Shown here: positions 34,696 to 44,415 of the stretch, in pieces
Position numbering within the stretch: position 1 is the stretch's first letter
Layout of the letters: each line of letters begins with the position of its first letter
Source of the DNA: UBA9619 sp964630665
GTDB taxonomy: Bacteria > Pseudomonadota > Gammaproteobacteria > Arenicellales > UBA868
Direction: 5' to 3'
Length of the DNA: 47,992 bases
Assembly: GCA_964630665.1 (NCBI GenBank)
Contig: CAZVVN010000017.1
Span: 1 to 47,992 of the forward strand
The notes under the pieces: generated by a model
Seen by the model: only the letters and a program-made list of their open reading frames with translations
The model's database searches: none
Told to the model about the DNA's origin: nothing
Translations under genes and position numbers: made by a program

Positions 34696-36378
34696 ATGAC
34701 ATCGACGAGACCCAGCCGATACCAGCGTGCTGGGCAGAGAAGAGGTCGGCAGGGACTGCCATCGGCGCGTGCACTGGTGCAGCAGAGCATCGGTGACATG
34801 CCGCTTCGACGTGATCTGCTGATTGAGTATCTGCATAGACTGCAGGATCGCCATGGCCACATTGCTGCCGAGCATATCGTCGCGTTGGCCGAGAAGCTCA
34901 AATTGTCCTCTGTAGAAGTGTACGAGGTCGCGACGTTCTACCACCATTTCGACGTGACTGGGGACGGCGAGCGTGAACCGCCTGCACTGACGGTACGAGT
35001 CTGTGATTCCGTCACCTGTGAACTCTTCGGTGCTGACGAACTGATCGAGGATCTCGAAAGCACTCTTGGCGGTAGCGTCAGGGTGCAGCGTGTCCCCTGT
35101 GTCGGGAGGTGCGATCGGGCACCGGTTGCTGTAGTCGGTAAGAACCCACTTGGAAATGCGACCAGGTCGGGCGTGTCCGAGTTGATCGAGAGCGGCCAGG
35201 TGGAAATGCCGTCGCTAGAAAGCTGGGTCGGCATGGCGCATTATAAACAAGCAGGTGGTTACAAGACATTCAGAGCTTGCAGAGAGGGCCGCCTGGCAGC
35301 TGGGCGGATCATCGAAGATCTGGAGCAATCCGGGTTGCGGGGTCTTGGCGGCGCGGGCTTCCCAGCCGGCCGCAAGTGGCGGATTCTGAAGGACCAGCCG
35401 GCACCCCGTTTGATGGCAGTCAACATTGATGAGGGAGAACCAGGGACGTTCAAGGATCGGTTCTATCTCGAGCAGGATCCCCATCGCTTCCTCGAAGGTG
35501 TCTTGGTTGCCGCCCAGGTCGTCGGCATTGACCAGTGCTACCTCTATGTTCGAGACGAGTACCCGGGTGTCCTCGAGGTGCTCGAACGGGCGTTGATGGA
35601 GCTTGCGGCTGAATTTCAAACCGGACTGCCCGGGATCGAACTGCGCCGGGGGGCTGGCGCCTATATCTGTGGTGAGGAATCCGCGATGATTGAATCCATA
35701 GAGGGCAAACGCGGCATGCCGCGGTTACGGCCTCCCTATGTGGCGGAAGTCGGATTGTTTGGAAGGCCCACTCTTGAACACAACTGTGAGACCCTTTACT
35801 GGGTGCGCGATATCATCGAGCGCGGCCCTGCGTGGTTTTCTGGCCACGGCCGGCGTGGCCGCACGGGGCTGCGGTCGTTTTCGGTCAGTGGCCGTGTCAA
35901 TAAGCCCGGTGTGCACCTGGCGCCAGCCGGTATCAGTGTTCGCGAACTCATCGATGAATACTGCGGTGGCATGTTGGAGGGCCATGCGTTGCTGGGTTAT
36001 TTCCCAGGCGGTGCATCCGGTGGTATCTTGCCGGCATCACTGGGGGACGAGGCACTGGACTTCGATACACTTCAAGAACATGGAAGCTTCATTGGTTCGG
36101 CTGCGGTTATTATCCTGTCGGACCAGGACAGCGCCCGCAAGGCGGCGCTGAACACCATGCGGTTTTTCTCTCACGAATCCTGCGGCCAGTGCACGCCATG
36201 CCGGGTGGGGTGCGAGCGTGCTGCACGCCTGATGGGGGAGAAGCGATGGAACATGGAGTTGCTGGAGGAGTTGGCCTGTGTCATGGAGGACGCCTCTATC
36301 TGCGGCCTGGGGCAGGCTGCACCGAACCCGATACGCACGGTAATCAGGTATTTTCCTGAGGAGGTCAGCGGCGGATGA
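34696..36378 (+). CDS. NAD-dependent formate dehydrogenase, beta subunit (NuoE-NuoF fusion)
   Basis: A 560-residue diaphorase subunit. Residues 1-170 are a NuoE-like thioredoxin-fold domain with [2Fe-2S] cysteines Cys103, Cys108, Cys135 and Cys139. Residues 180-560 are NuoF-like: FMN/NADH site GLRGLGGAGFPAGRKW (214-229), RRGAGAYICGEESAMIES (318-335), and a [4Fe-4S] site with Cys496, Cys499, Cys502 and Cys536. The fused layout and the sequence match, from memory, Fdh1B of Methylorubrum. It passes electrons from formate to NAD. Its stop overlaps the start of the catalytic subunit (ATGA), indicating tight coupling. No strong ribosome-binding site is visible. Confidence 0.92.
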   Translation: MTSTRPSRYQRAGQRRGRQGLPSARALVQQSIGDMPLRRDLLIEYLHRLQDRHGHIAAEHIVALAEKLKLSSVEVYEVATFYHHFDVTGDGEREPPALTVRVCDSVTCELFGADELIEDLESTLGGSVRVQRVPCVGRCDRAPVAVVGKNPLGNATRSGVSELIESGQVEMPSLESWVGMAHYKQAGGYKTFRACREGRLAAGRIIEDLEQSGLRGLGGAGFPAGRKWRILKDQPAPRLMAVNIDEGEPGTFKDRFYLEQDPHRFLEGVLVAAQVVGIDQCYLYVRDEYPGVLEVLERALMELAAEFQTGLPGIELRRGAGAYICGEESAMIESIEGKRGMPRLRPPYVAEVGLFGRPTLEHNCETLYWVRDIIERGPAWFSGHGRRGRTGLRSFSVSGRVNKPGVHLAPAGISVRELIDEYCGGMLEGHALLGYFPGGASGGILPASLGDEALDFDTLQEHGSFIGSAAVIILSDQDSARKAALNTMRFFSHESCGQCTPCRVGCERAARLMGEKRWNMELLEELACVMEDASICGLGQAAPNPIRTVIRYFPEEVSGG

Positions 36379-39116
36379 ATCCACCGGAACGCGACTGCGT
36401 TGCCTCGGTGAGTTTTACCCTGGACGGTGAAACGATCACAGCGTTTGGAAACGAGAGCATTCTCGAGGCGGCCAGCAGGAACGGTATTGAGATTCCTCAC
36501 CTGTGCTACGCCAGCGGGTTACGGGCGGATGGCAACTGTCGGGCCTGTGTGGTCGAGATCGAAGACGAGCGGGTCCTCGCGCCATCGTGCTGCCGGGTAC
36601 CGGCCGAGGGCATGAAGGTGTTGGCTGGAAGTGAACGGGCACGCCGCTCGCAGTTGCTGGTACTGGAGCTTTTACGGGGCGAGGTGGGCGGCGCCACTCA
36701 TACCCGCCAATCCGAACTCGACCAGTGGTGTGAAAAACTGGGGGTGCACTCGAGCCGTTTTGGTAGTCGCGAGCAGCCAGCGGCCGATTCCTCCCACCCG
36801 GCCATCGCGGTTAATCTTGAGAGCTGTATCCAGTGTACCCGCTGTCTGCGTGCCTGCCGCGAGGAACAGATGAACGATGTCATCGGGCTGGCGCGGCGGG
36901 GTGCGCATGCCAAGATAGTCTTCGATGTCGCAGATACCATGGGCACAAGTTCCTGTGTCGGTTGCGGGGAATGTGTGCAGGCCTGTCCGACCGGTGCGTT
37001 GATGCCGGCCGGGAATGCCGCACTGGAGACGATCGATAAAACGGTCGACTCGGTCTGTCCCTACTGTGGTGTGGGGTGCCTGCTGACGTATCACATCAAA
37101 GGCAATCAGATTCGCTATGTGACCGGTCGGGACGGTCCCGCCAACAAGAGCCGACTGTGCGTTAAAGGCCGCTACGGCTTTGACTACGTCAGTCACCCGG
37201 AACGCCTCACGACACCGCTGTTACGTTTGCCCGGGGTAGCCAAAGGATTGAATGAACACTTCGACCCCGCAGATCCATCAAAAATGTTCCGCGAGGCGAC
37301 CTGGGAGGAGGCACTGGAAGTCGCTGCCGGCGGGTTCAGGATCATTCGTGACAGCCGCGGCCCTGGCGCTCTGGCTGGTTTCGGCTCGGCCAAGGGCAGC
37401 AACGAGGAGGCTTATCTTTTCCAGAAACTGATCCGCACAGGATTCGGGACAAATAACGTTGATCACTGCACTCGCTTGTGTCATGCCTCGTCGGTTGCCG
37501 CACTGCTCGAAGGCATAGGTTCGGGTGCGGTCTCGAATCAGGTGGAGGACGCAGCGCTGGCCGAAGTGATCGTGGTGATCGGCGCCAATCCCACTGGCAA
37601 TCACCCGGTCGCTGCCACCTTTCTCAAGAACGCTGCACGCCGTGGTACCACTTTGATCGTCATCGATCCACGCCGTACGGAGATTGCCCGGCATGCTGAT
37701 TACTTTCTTCAATTTCGTGCTGATACCGACGTTGCACTGTTGAACGCGATGATCCACGTCATTATTGACGAGGATCTTGTTGATCGGGACTTCATTTCCC
37801 AGCGTACGCACAACTTCGAGGCGCTGCGTGAGAACGTGGCTGACTTCAGCCCCGAGGAAATGGCGCCGATCTGTGGGATCGAAGCCGAGATGATTCGTGA
37901 GACGGCTCGTATCTATGCCCGCTCGCACTCTTCAATGATCTTCTGGGGCATGGGTGTCTCGCAGCATGTACATGGCACAGACAACGCCCGTTGCCTGATT
38001 GCGCTGTCGCTGATGACGGGAAACATCGGCCGGCCCGGAACCGGGTTGCACCCATTGCGTGGTCAGAACAATGTACAGGGTGCCTCCGACGCAGGGCTGA
38101 TTCCGATGATGTTGCCCGACTATCGCCGGGTAGACAATGAAGAGGCTGGACGCTTTTTCTCCGAGTATTGGAACAGCCCGCTTGATAGCACCCCGGGACT
38201 GACCGTGGTCGAGATTCTCGATGCTGCCTGTGAAGGAAAGATACAGGGCATGTACGTCATGGGGGAGAACCCCGCCATGTCGGATCCGAACCTGAATCAT
38301 TCCCGCAGAGGGTTGGCGTCGCTGGAGCACCTGGTCGTTCAGGATATCTTCTTAACCGAAACTGCTGCTTTTGCGGATGTAGTGCTGCCGGCATCGGCTT
38401 TCCCGGAGAAGAGCGGAACCTATTCAAATACCGATCGCCGGGTGCAGATGGGTCGCCAGGCCTTGGACCTGCCCGGCGCCGCCCGCCACGACCTTTGGAT
38501 AATCCAGGCACTTGCGCAGCACCTGGGACTTGACTGGCAGTATGGGCATGTCAGCCAGGTATTCGACGAGATGCGGGGTGCGATGCCCAGTATCGCGGGC
38601 ATGACCTGGGAACGTCTGGAGCGTGAGCACAGCCTGACTTATCCGTGTCCTAGCGAAGGTGACCCGGGACAGGGTGTGGTCTTTCGCGACAATTTCCCAA
38701 CCGCTGACGGCCGAGGTAGTTTTGTACCTGCGCCACTTAGCTATGCTGACGAGCGGCCCGATGACGAGTATCCGTTTGTACTGATCACTGGCCGGCAACT
38801 CGAGCACTGGCACACCGGCTCGATGACGAGACGCGCAAGCGTGCTCGATGCAATTGAACCTGAAGCGGTGGTCAGCGCCCACCCGAAGGATCTTGAGGCG
38901 CTCGGTGTGATGCCGGGCGAAGCGATCCGCCTGGCGTCACGTCGTGGGGATTTGGTCGCGCTGGCCCGGTCGGACGAGGGCCTGCGGCCCGGTGAGGTGT
39001 TCGTACCGTTCTGTTACCAGGAAGCCGCGGCCAATCTATTGACCAACGCTGCGCTGGATCCTTTCGGCAAGATTGCCGAGGTCAAATATTGTGCCGTACG
39101 TGTGAGTGCGGCCTGA
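36375..39116 (+). CDS. NAD-dependent formate dehydrogenase, alpha (catalytic) subunit
   Basis: A 913-residue molybdenum or tungsten bis-pterin enzyme. The N-terminus is a [2Fe-2S] domain (Cys44, Cys55, Cys58, Cys72/73), then two [4Fe-4S] sites (Cys151/154/157/161 and Cys194/197/200/204). The catalytic domain's own cluster uses Cys228, Cys231, Cys235 and Cys262, with Lys264 just after. The metal ligand is a cysteine, Cys369 followed by His370 (VDHCTRLCH), not selenocysteine. The C-terminal molydopterin-binding domain has 'LITGRQLEHWHTGSMTRR'. It oxidises formate to CO2, soluble in the cytoplasm. FdhD and a small delta subunit are not in the window. folD follows after 15 bp. Confidence 0.94.
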   Translation: MNPPERDCVASVSFTLDGETITAFGNESILEAASRNGIEIPHLCYASGLRADGNCRACVVEIEDERVLAPSCCRVPAEGMKVLAGSERARRSQLLVLELLRGEVGGATHTRQSELDQWCEKLGVHSSRFGSREQPAADSSHPAIAVNLESCIQCTRCLRACREEQMNDVIGLARRGAHAKIVFDVADTMGTSSCVGCGECVQACPTGALMPAGNAALETIDKTVDSVCPYCGVGCLLTYHIKGNQIRYVTGRDGPANKSRLCVKGRYGFDYVSHPERLTTPLLRLPGVAKGLNEHFDPADPSKMFREATWEEALEVAAGGFRIIRDSRGPGALAGFGSAKGSNEEAYLFQKLIRTGFGTNNVDHCTRLCHASSVAALLEGIGSGAVSNQVEDAALAEVIVVIGANPTGNHPVAATFLKNAARRGTTLIVIDPRRTEIARHADYFLQFRADTDVALLNAMIHVIIDEDLVDRDFISQRTHNFEALRENVADFSPEEMAPICGIEAEMIRETARIYARSHSSMIFWGMGVSQHVHGTDNARCLIALSLMTGNIGRPGTGLHPLRGQNNVQGASDAGLIPMMLPDYRRVDNEEAGRFFSEYWNSPLDSTPGLTVVEILDAACEGKIQGMYVMGENPAMSDPNLNHSRRGLASLEHLVVQDIFLTETAAFADVVLPASAFPEKSGTYSNTDRRVQMGRQALDLPGAARHDLWIIQALAQHLGLDWQYGHVSQVFDEMRGAMPSIAGMTWERLEREHSLTYPCPSEGDPGQGVVFRDNFPTADGRGSFVPAPLSYADERPDDEYPFVLITGRQLEHWHTGSMTRRASVLDAIEPEAVVSAHPKDLEALGVMPGEAIRLASRRGDLVALARSDEGLRPGEVFVPFCYQEAAANLLTNAALDPFGKIAEVKYCAVRVSAA

Positions 39117-39131
39117 ATCTAGGGAGGGTTG

Positions 39132-40013
39132 ATGGCGAAACGGATTGACGGAAAGGCAGTCGCAGCAATGCTGCGCACAAAAGTAGGGCAGGCCGTAACA
39201 GTGCTGTCGACCGAGCATGGCCTGGTACCCGGATTGGCGGTCGTGCTGGTCGGCGATGACCCGGCCAGCCAGGTCTACGTGCGTAACAAGGGCAAGCAGA
39301 CCCTGGAAGTCGGCATGCAGTCCTTTGAGCATCACCTGCCCGACACGACCACGCAAGCCCAGCTTCTGCAGCTGATTGGAGACTTGAACCATGACTCAAG
39401 TGTGCACGGCATTCTGGTCCAGCTGCCATTGCCGGAGCAGATCGATTCTCACGCCGTCATCGATGCCATCGACCCGGATAAGGATGTCGATGGCTTCCAC
39501 CTGGTGAACGTCGGTCGGCTGGCCACGGGCAGGCCCGGGTTTGTGCCTTGTACGCCGTTGGGATGCATGATGCTGCTTAAAGACCAAATCAGTGATCTCA
39601 CTGGCAGCAGTGCAGTGGTTGTTGGACGATCGAATATTGTGGGTAAGCCGATGGGATCTTTGCTGCTGGCTGAGCACTGCACGGTAACCATCGCCCATTC
39701 CCGGACCCGGAACCTGGACGACGTCTGCCGGAAGGCCGACATACTGATAGCGGCAGTCGGCCGCCCGCAGATGATCCCCGGCGACTGGGTCAAGCCCGGG
39801 GCAGTGGTTATCGACGTTGGTATCAACCGCATCGAGAGTGAGTCCGGCAAAACGCGGTTGGTCGGGGATGTCGACTTTGATTCGGCAAGCGAAGTAGCTG
39901 GTGCGATCACGCCGGTGCCGGGGGGCGTGGGGCCGATGACTATCGCGTGCCTGCTGCGCAACACCGTGCAGGCGGCCTGTGCAGCAGGGGGTATTACTTT
40001 TCCACTGACATAA
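39132..40013 (+). CDS. folD: Methylenetetrahydrofolate dehydrogenase/cyclohydrolase
   Basis: A 293-residue bifunctional FolD. The catalytic YxxxK is Tyr49/Lys53 (YVRNK). 'GILVQLPLPEQID', DKDVDGFH, the NAD(P) site 'VVVGRSNIVGKPMGSLL' and the C-terminal 'TPVPGGVGPMTIACLL' are all conserved. It interconverts 5,10-methylene-, methenyl- and 10-formyl-tetrahydrofolate. The ATG at 39132 has AGGGAGGG just upstream; the preceding TTG is too close to that site. Only 15 bp separate it from the formate dehydrogenase gene, so a shared transcript is likely. It ends 4 bp before the convergent dnaE2 stop. Confidence 0.96.
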   Translation: MAKRIDGKAVAAMLRTKVGQAVTVLSTEHGLVPGLAVVLVGDDPASQVYVRNKGKQTLEVGMQSFEHHLPDTTTQAQLLQLIGDLNHDSSVHGILVQLPLPEQIDSHAVIDAIDPDKDVDGFHLVNVGRLATGRPGFVPCTPLGCMMLLKDQISDLTGSSAVVVGRSNIVGKPMGSLLLAEHCTVTIAHSRTRNLDDVCRKADILIAAVGRPQMIPGDWVKPGAVVIDVGINRIESESGKTRLVGDVDFDSASEVAGAITPVPGGVGPMTIACLLRNTVQAACAAGGITFPLT

Positions 40014-40017
40014 AACG

Positions 40018-43000
40018 CTAGTGGAAATCCCTTGACTGGCTGGGGAACTCACTCAGCATTGTACTGTAATCTTCCAGGTGGCCAGCCACCAGGTGCAGGA
40101 CATCGCCTTCCCGCTGGATCTCACCTATGGCCCCCAGCAGGCGGGCCCCCAGCAGTATCGGGCGCTGGCGTTCAGCCAGGCGCTTCCAGACTACCAGGTT
40201 GATGCTGCCTGCCTCGTCTTCCAGTGTCACAAAGGTGACATTGTTGGCGCTGGCCGGCCGCTGGCGGGCTATGACCAGGCCAGCCACCCGGACTTTCTGA
40301 CCGTGGGGTCGCCTTTGGGTTTCGCTGCTATTGATCACGCCAAGCCGGTCCAATTGCGGTCGTAACAGGGCTAGAGGATGGGGTCCCAGAGTGAGACCAG
40401 TGCTGGCATAGTCAGCGGCCATTGCCTGTGTGGGAGAGGGGGTACGCAGCATGGGTGCGCCTTCCGCCACCTGCATACTGGCAAAGATCGGGGCTGTGGG
40501 CTCCAGGCCTGCGACCTGCCAGAAGGCCATGCGGCGATGGCCGCTGAGCAGATCAGACAGAGCGTTGGCTGCAGCCAGTGCCTTGAGGTCAGACTTGTTG
40601 AGTCGGGCGCGTCGTGCCAGGTCATCGGTATCCTGAAAAGGTAACTGCTCCCTGGCTTTTACCAGCCTGTCGCCACCAGCCTGGCTCAATCCATTGACCA
40701 GTCTGAGTCCTAGTCGCAGGGCAAGCGACTCGCTTTTTCTTTCCAGTGTGCAGTCCCAGTCGCTGGTGAGCACGTCTACCGGGCGGACCTCGACGCCGTG
40801 TCGCCGGACGTCCTGGACCAGTTGTGGGGGCGCATAGAATCCCATGGGCTGGCTGTTCAGCAGGGCGCAGGTAAAAGTGGCCGGTTCGTGGCACTTGAGC
40901 CAGGCCGAAACGTATACCAGCAGTGCGAAACTGGCGGCGTGTGATTCGGGAAAGCCGTACTCTCCAAAGCCCAGAATCTGGCGGTATATGCTTCTGGCGA
41001 AGGATTCGTCATATCCGCGCTCACGCATGCCGTTCACGAGTTTGTGTTCATAGTGTTCTAGCCCTCCTCGCCGGCGCCAGGCTGCCATGGAACGGCGTAA
41101 TCCGTCGGCTTCTCCGGGAGTGAAGCCGGCTGCAACCATTGCCAGTTGTATCACCTGTTCCTGGAAGATGGGCACACCCAGCGTTCTTTCCAGAACCTGG
41201 CGAATGGCCTTGCTGGGGTAGGTCACTGGCTCTTCACTACGGCGACGTTTCAGGTAGGGGTGTACCATGTCACCCTGGATCGGGCCAGGTCGCACGATGG
41301 CGACCTCAATGACAAGGTCATAAAAACTGGCTGGACGCAGCCTGGGCAGCATTGCCATTTGTGCCCGTGACTCGATCTGGAACACGCCCACGGTATCCGC
41401 GCGACTGATCATCTGGTATACCGCCGGGTCTTCCGAGGGCACTGTAGCCATGGTGAGGCTGGTGCCCCGGTGTTTCTTGATCAAGTCAAAGGCGCGGTGG
41501 ATGGCGCTCAGCATGCCCAACGCCAGGCAGTCGACCTTCATCAGGCCGAGCGCGTCGAGATCGTCCTTGTCCCACTGGATCACAGTGCGTTCGGCCATTG
41601 TGGCGTTTTCTACCGGCACCAGGTTGTAGAGCGGTTCCCGGGAGATCAGGAAACCGCCGGTGTGCTGCGACAGGTGACGGGGGAATCCGATGAGTTGGTT
41701 GGCGAGATCCAGGGCCTGGGAAACGACAGCGTTATCCGGATTCAGGCCGGCCTCCCGCGCGCGCGCTGGGATCACTGTTCCGCCATCCCACCAGCTGAGA
41801 TTTCCCGCCAGACGGTCAATCTGGTCGAGGGACAGTCCGAGAGCCTTGCCGACATCACGGATGGCGCTGCGCGGACGGTAGGTCACCACAGCCGCAGTGA
41901 GTGCAGCATGTTCCCGACTGTATTTCCGGTAGATATACTGCATGACCTCTTCTCGTCGTTCGTGCTCGAAGTCCACGTCAATGTCGGGTGGCTCATTGCG
42001 CTCACGCGAGATAAATCGCTCGAACAGGATCTCTAATCGTGCCGGGTCGACCTCAGTGATACCCAGGCAGAAGCACACCGCTGAATTGGCAGCAGACCCA
42101 CGTCCCTGACAGAGGATATTGCGCGAGCGGGCAAATCGAACAATATCGTGCACAGTGAGGAAATAGGCCTCGTAGCCAAGTTCCTCGATGAGGGCAAGTT
42201 CATGATCAACTTGTTTCCTGACTTTTGCAGGGATTTGCTCAGGCCAGCGCTTGTGCATGCCTTCTTCAGTCAGTCGGCGCAGGTGAGTAGTCGAATTCTG
42301 GAGTCCCGGGCTGGATTCGACCGGATACTGGTAGTGAAGAGCGTTCAGGGAAAAACGGCATTGATCTGCAATGCTGATGGTTTCGCAGAGTAGTTCTGCA
42401 GGGTAGGTTCTTTGCAGCAAGGGCAGGCTGCGCAGGTGATGTTCGGCGTTGGAATAAAAATAATCCCTTCCCTGAGCAACGGCAACACCCTGGCGAATGG
42501 CGCTGAGCGTGTCCTGCAGGCACTGGCGCTCTCTTGTGTGCATGTGAACGTTGCCTGCGGCAGTCAAGGGTATTCCGGTCCGGATCGATGCGTTGCGCAA
42601 GCGGCTCAAGTGTCGGTTGTCGTAGCCATTGGCGGGCTGCTCTACGCTGATCCAGGTACGGTTGGGCAGGATTTCGCCCAGCCATCCTGCATCCAGGTCC
42701 AGTGCTCTGTTGTGTCGGATCAGTTCACCTGCTGGCACAGGGGCCGGGTCACACAGCAGCAGGCCCAGGCAGTCGTTGAGAGATTGCTCCGAAATATCAT
42801 CAATCGTGAGCCTGTACTGGCCCTTGGGAGCAGCACAACGGGCCCGGGTGATCAGTCGAACCAAGCTGCGATACCCCGAGTGACTGGTGACCAGCAGGAC
42901 AAGTCTCGGCCCGTCGGCCAGTGTGAATTCGCTGCCGATGATTAGAGGCAGCCCACACTCCTGCGCGGCAACATGTGCCCTGACGATTCCAGCTAAGCTG

Positions 43001-43128
43001 CACTCATCGGTCAGTGCAAGCGCTCGGTAACCAAGCTCCAGGGCCTGTCTGACCAGTTCCTCAGGGTGTGAGGCGCCGCGCAGAAAGGTGAAGTTGGAGA
43101 GACTGTGAAGCTCAGCATATTCCGCCAT
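40018..43128 (-). CDS. dnaE2: Error-prone DNA polymerase DnaE2 (ImuC)
   Basis: A 1036-residue C-family polymerase. The N-terminal PHP domain starts YAELHSLSNFTFLRGASHPEE (parts YAELHSLSNFTFLRG and ASHPEE). Catalytic aspartates lie in PDIDVDFEHERR (near residue 381) and the third in MKVDCLALGML (near 531). The fingers, helix-hairpin-helix and C-terminal OB domain (RVAGLVIARQRP) follow. The length, about 100 less than DnaE1, and the SNFTFLRGASHPEE motif mark DnaE2. It carries out SOS mutagenic translesion synthesis, normally with ImuA and ImuB. A LexA box lies 19 bp upstream of the start. No imuA or imuB is in the window. Confidence 0.94.
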   Translation of the reverse strand: MAEYAELHSLSNFTFLRGASHPEELVRQALELGYRALALTDECSLAGIVRAHVAAQECGLPLIIGSEFTLADGPRLVLLVTSHSGYRSLVRLITRARCAAPKGQYRLTIDDISEQSLNDCLGLLLCDPAPVPAGELIRHNRALDLDAGWLGEILPNRTWISVEQPANGYDNRHLSRLRNASIRTGIPLTAAGNVHMHTRERQCLQDTLSAIRQGVAVAQGRDYFYSNAEHHLRSLPLLQRTYPAELLCETISIADQCRFSLNALHYQYPVESSPGLQNSTTHLRRLTEEGMHKRWPEQIPAKVRKQVDHELALIEELGYEAYFLTVHDIVRFARSRNILCQGRGSAANSAVCFCLGITEVDPARLEILFERFISRERNEPPDIDVDFEHERREEVMQYIYRKYSREHAALTAAVVTYRPRSAIRDVGKALGLSLDQIDRLAGNLSWWDGGTVIPARAREAGLNPDNAVVSQALDLANQLIGFPRHLSQHTGGFLISREPLYNLVPVENATMAERTVIQWDKDDLDALGLMKVDCLALGMLSAIHRAFDLIKKHRGTSLTMATVPSEDPAVYQMISRADTVGVFQIESRAQMAMLPRLRPASFYDLVIEVAIVRPGPIQGDMVHPYLKRRRSEEPVTYPSKAIRQVLERTLGVPIFQEQVIQLAMVAAGFTPGEADGLRRSMAAWRRRGGLEHYEHKLVNGMRERGYDESFARSIYRQILGFGEYGFPESHAASFALLVYVSAWLKCHEPATFTCALLNSQPMGFYAPPQLVQDVRRHGVEVRPVDVLTSDWDCTLERKSESLALRLGLRLVNGLSQAGGDRLVKAREQLPFQDTDDLARRARLNKSDLKALAAANALSDLLSGHRRMAFWQVAGLEPTAPIFASMQVAEGAPMLRTPSPTQAMAADYASTGLTLGPHPLALLRPQLDRLGVINSSETQRRPHGQKVRVAGLVIARQRPASANNVTFVTLEDEAGSINLVVWKRLAERQRPILLGARLLGAIGEIQREGDVLHLVAGHLEDYSTMLSEFPSQSRDFH

Positions 43129-43146
43129 ACTGGGCAGCTTCCGAGA

Positions 43147-43166
43147 TACTGTATAAAAAAACAGTA
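43147..43166. promoter_or_regulatory. LexA (SOS) box upstream of dnaE2
   Basis: TACTGTATAAAAAAACAGTA: the CTGT-N8-ACAG core is exact, and the full 20 bp differ from the E. coli consensus only in the AT-rich centre. It lies 19 bp upstream of the dnaE2 start and overlaps TATACT, a possible -10 on the minus strand, so LexA should repress dnaE2 until DNA damage. Confidence 0.92.
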
Positions 43167-43236
43167 TACCGAAAAAACCTGCTGGAATGCCAGTTGGGCT
43201 GACCGGCGACCTGCCAAGTGCTGGTCCTGGCGTACC

Positions 43237-44415
43237 TCAGGTCACGGCCTGCCGGCGAAGTGCGATACCCGCGGTAATCCCCACGCTGGTAAGCGAGAGA
43301 CCCGCAGCCAGGATGAAAGCGTATTGAAGGCTGAAATCTGCGACAAGCCCCGCGGCCACTGCCCCCAGGGCACCAACACCATCCATAAGTACGAAGACAA
43401 ACCCCAGAGTGGTGGCTTCACGGTGACCGGAATAATCGACAGCCATCGCCAGGATACTGGAGCGAATGACTACCAGGGTGGCCATGGCGATAACCAGAAA
43501 GACAGGTGCCAGGTTGTGAGCCGATGGTATCGCGGCCATCACGGCACAACTGCTGGCACAAAGTGAGCCGGTCACGAACACCTGGCGTCGACCTGCTTTA
43601 TCTGACCACCGACCGACCAACGGTTGACCGGTTGCGCCGATCAGCATTGCCAGGGCGAAAAAGACCCCAGTCTGGGTGGTGGAAAAGCCAAGATCCCTTT
43701 GCACAAAAAGGGGCGATATGGTCATCAGGCCAATCAGCGCCATGTTGTAGGTTGAAATACCGGCTATCAGTGCCAGTCCTCGTCCCTGAACCCAGATTCT
43801 GGCAAGGGCAGACAGGTCGGCTCGGTTGATTCGAGGATGGTGTGATTCGGGAATCCGAGCGGACAGGCCGATAAATACGAGACCCATGACCAGAGGTGGA
43901 ATTGCCGAGATCTGTAATACAGATCGCCAGTCCAACAGTGACAGCAGTATCCCCACCAGGAGTGGTGAGAGGACCTCGGCCAGGGTACCGCCGAACGAAT
44001 GGATTCCCAAGGCCTGTCCTCGACGGCCGGTGAAATGCCGAGCAAGTACACCCGTTGCGATCGGGTGCCAGGCCGCATCACCCATCCCGGCTACCGCCAG
44101 CAGAGCGGCCAGACTCCAGAAGCCGGGCGAGTAGGAGGCCAGCAGGTAGCCGAGCCCTACCCACCAGAATGTCACTAGCAAAAGACGGCCTTGCCCAGTG
44201 ATTCGGTCCGAGAGGATGCCCGCCGGCAGGTAGGCGAGCGCAGCTCCGACAGAGTGTAACGTGATCAGCAGACCGATCTCGGAAGGCTGCAGGTCAAAGG
44301 CGATCCCGATAGCGGGTGCCAGCAGCCAGACGGCACTGGGTGCCCAGTCATTGGTCAGATGACCAATGGCCAGGGTTCCCTGGAGCCAGCCCGTGCCGAG
44401 AGGCTTCGAGTTCAT
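43237..44415 (-). CDS. Major facilitator superfamily transporter
   Basis: A 392-residue membrane protein with about 12 transmembrane segments. MFS loop motifs are present: AGILSDRITGQGR in the 2-3 loop and VGRWSDKAGRRQVF in the 8-9 loop. The start 'LAIGHLTNDWAPSAVWLLAP' and the segment 'GDAAWHPIATGVLARHFTGRRGQALG' (parts GDAAWHPIATGV and LARHFTGRRGQALG) are like the fosmidomycin-resistance (Fsr) branch. The substrate is unknown; a drug or small-acid exporter is likely. It is divergent from the M24-like gene, and its start codon lies within one arm of an inverted repeat. Confidence 0.82.
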   Translation of the reverse strand: MNSKPLGTGWLQGTLAIGHLTNDWAPSAVWLLAPAIGIAFDLQPSEIGLLITLHSVGAALAYLPAGILSDRITGQGRLLLVTFWWVGLGYLLASYSPGFWSLAALLAVAGMGDAAWHPIATGVLARHFTGRRGQALGIHSFGGTLAEVLSPLLVGILLSLLDWRSVLQISAIPPLVMGLVFIGLSARIPESHHPRINRADLSALARIWVQGRGLALIAGISTYNMALIGLMTISPLFVQRDLGFSTTQTGVFFALAMLIGATGQPLVGRWSDKAGRRQVFVTGSLCASSCAVMAAIPSAHNLAPVFLVIAMATLVVIRSSILAMAVDYSGHREATTLGFVFVLMDGVGALGAVAAGLVADFSLQYAFILAAGLSLTSVGITAGIALRRQAVT

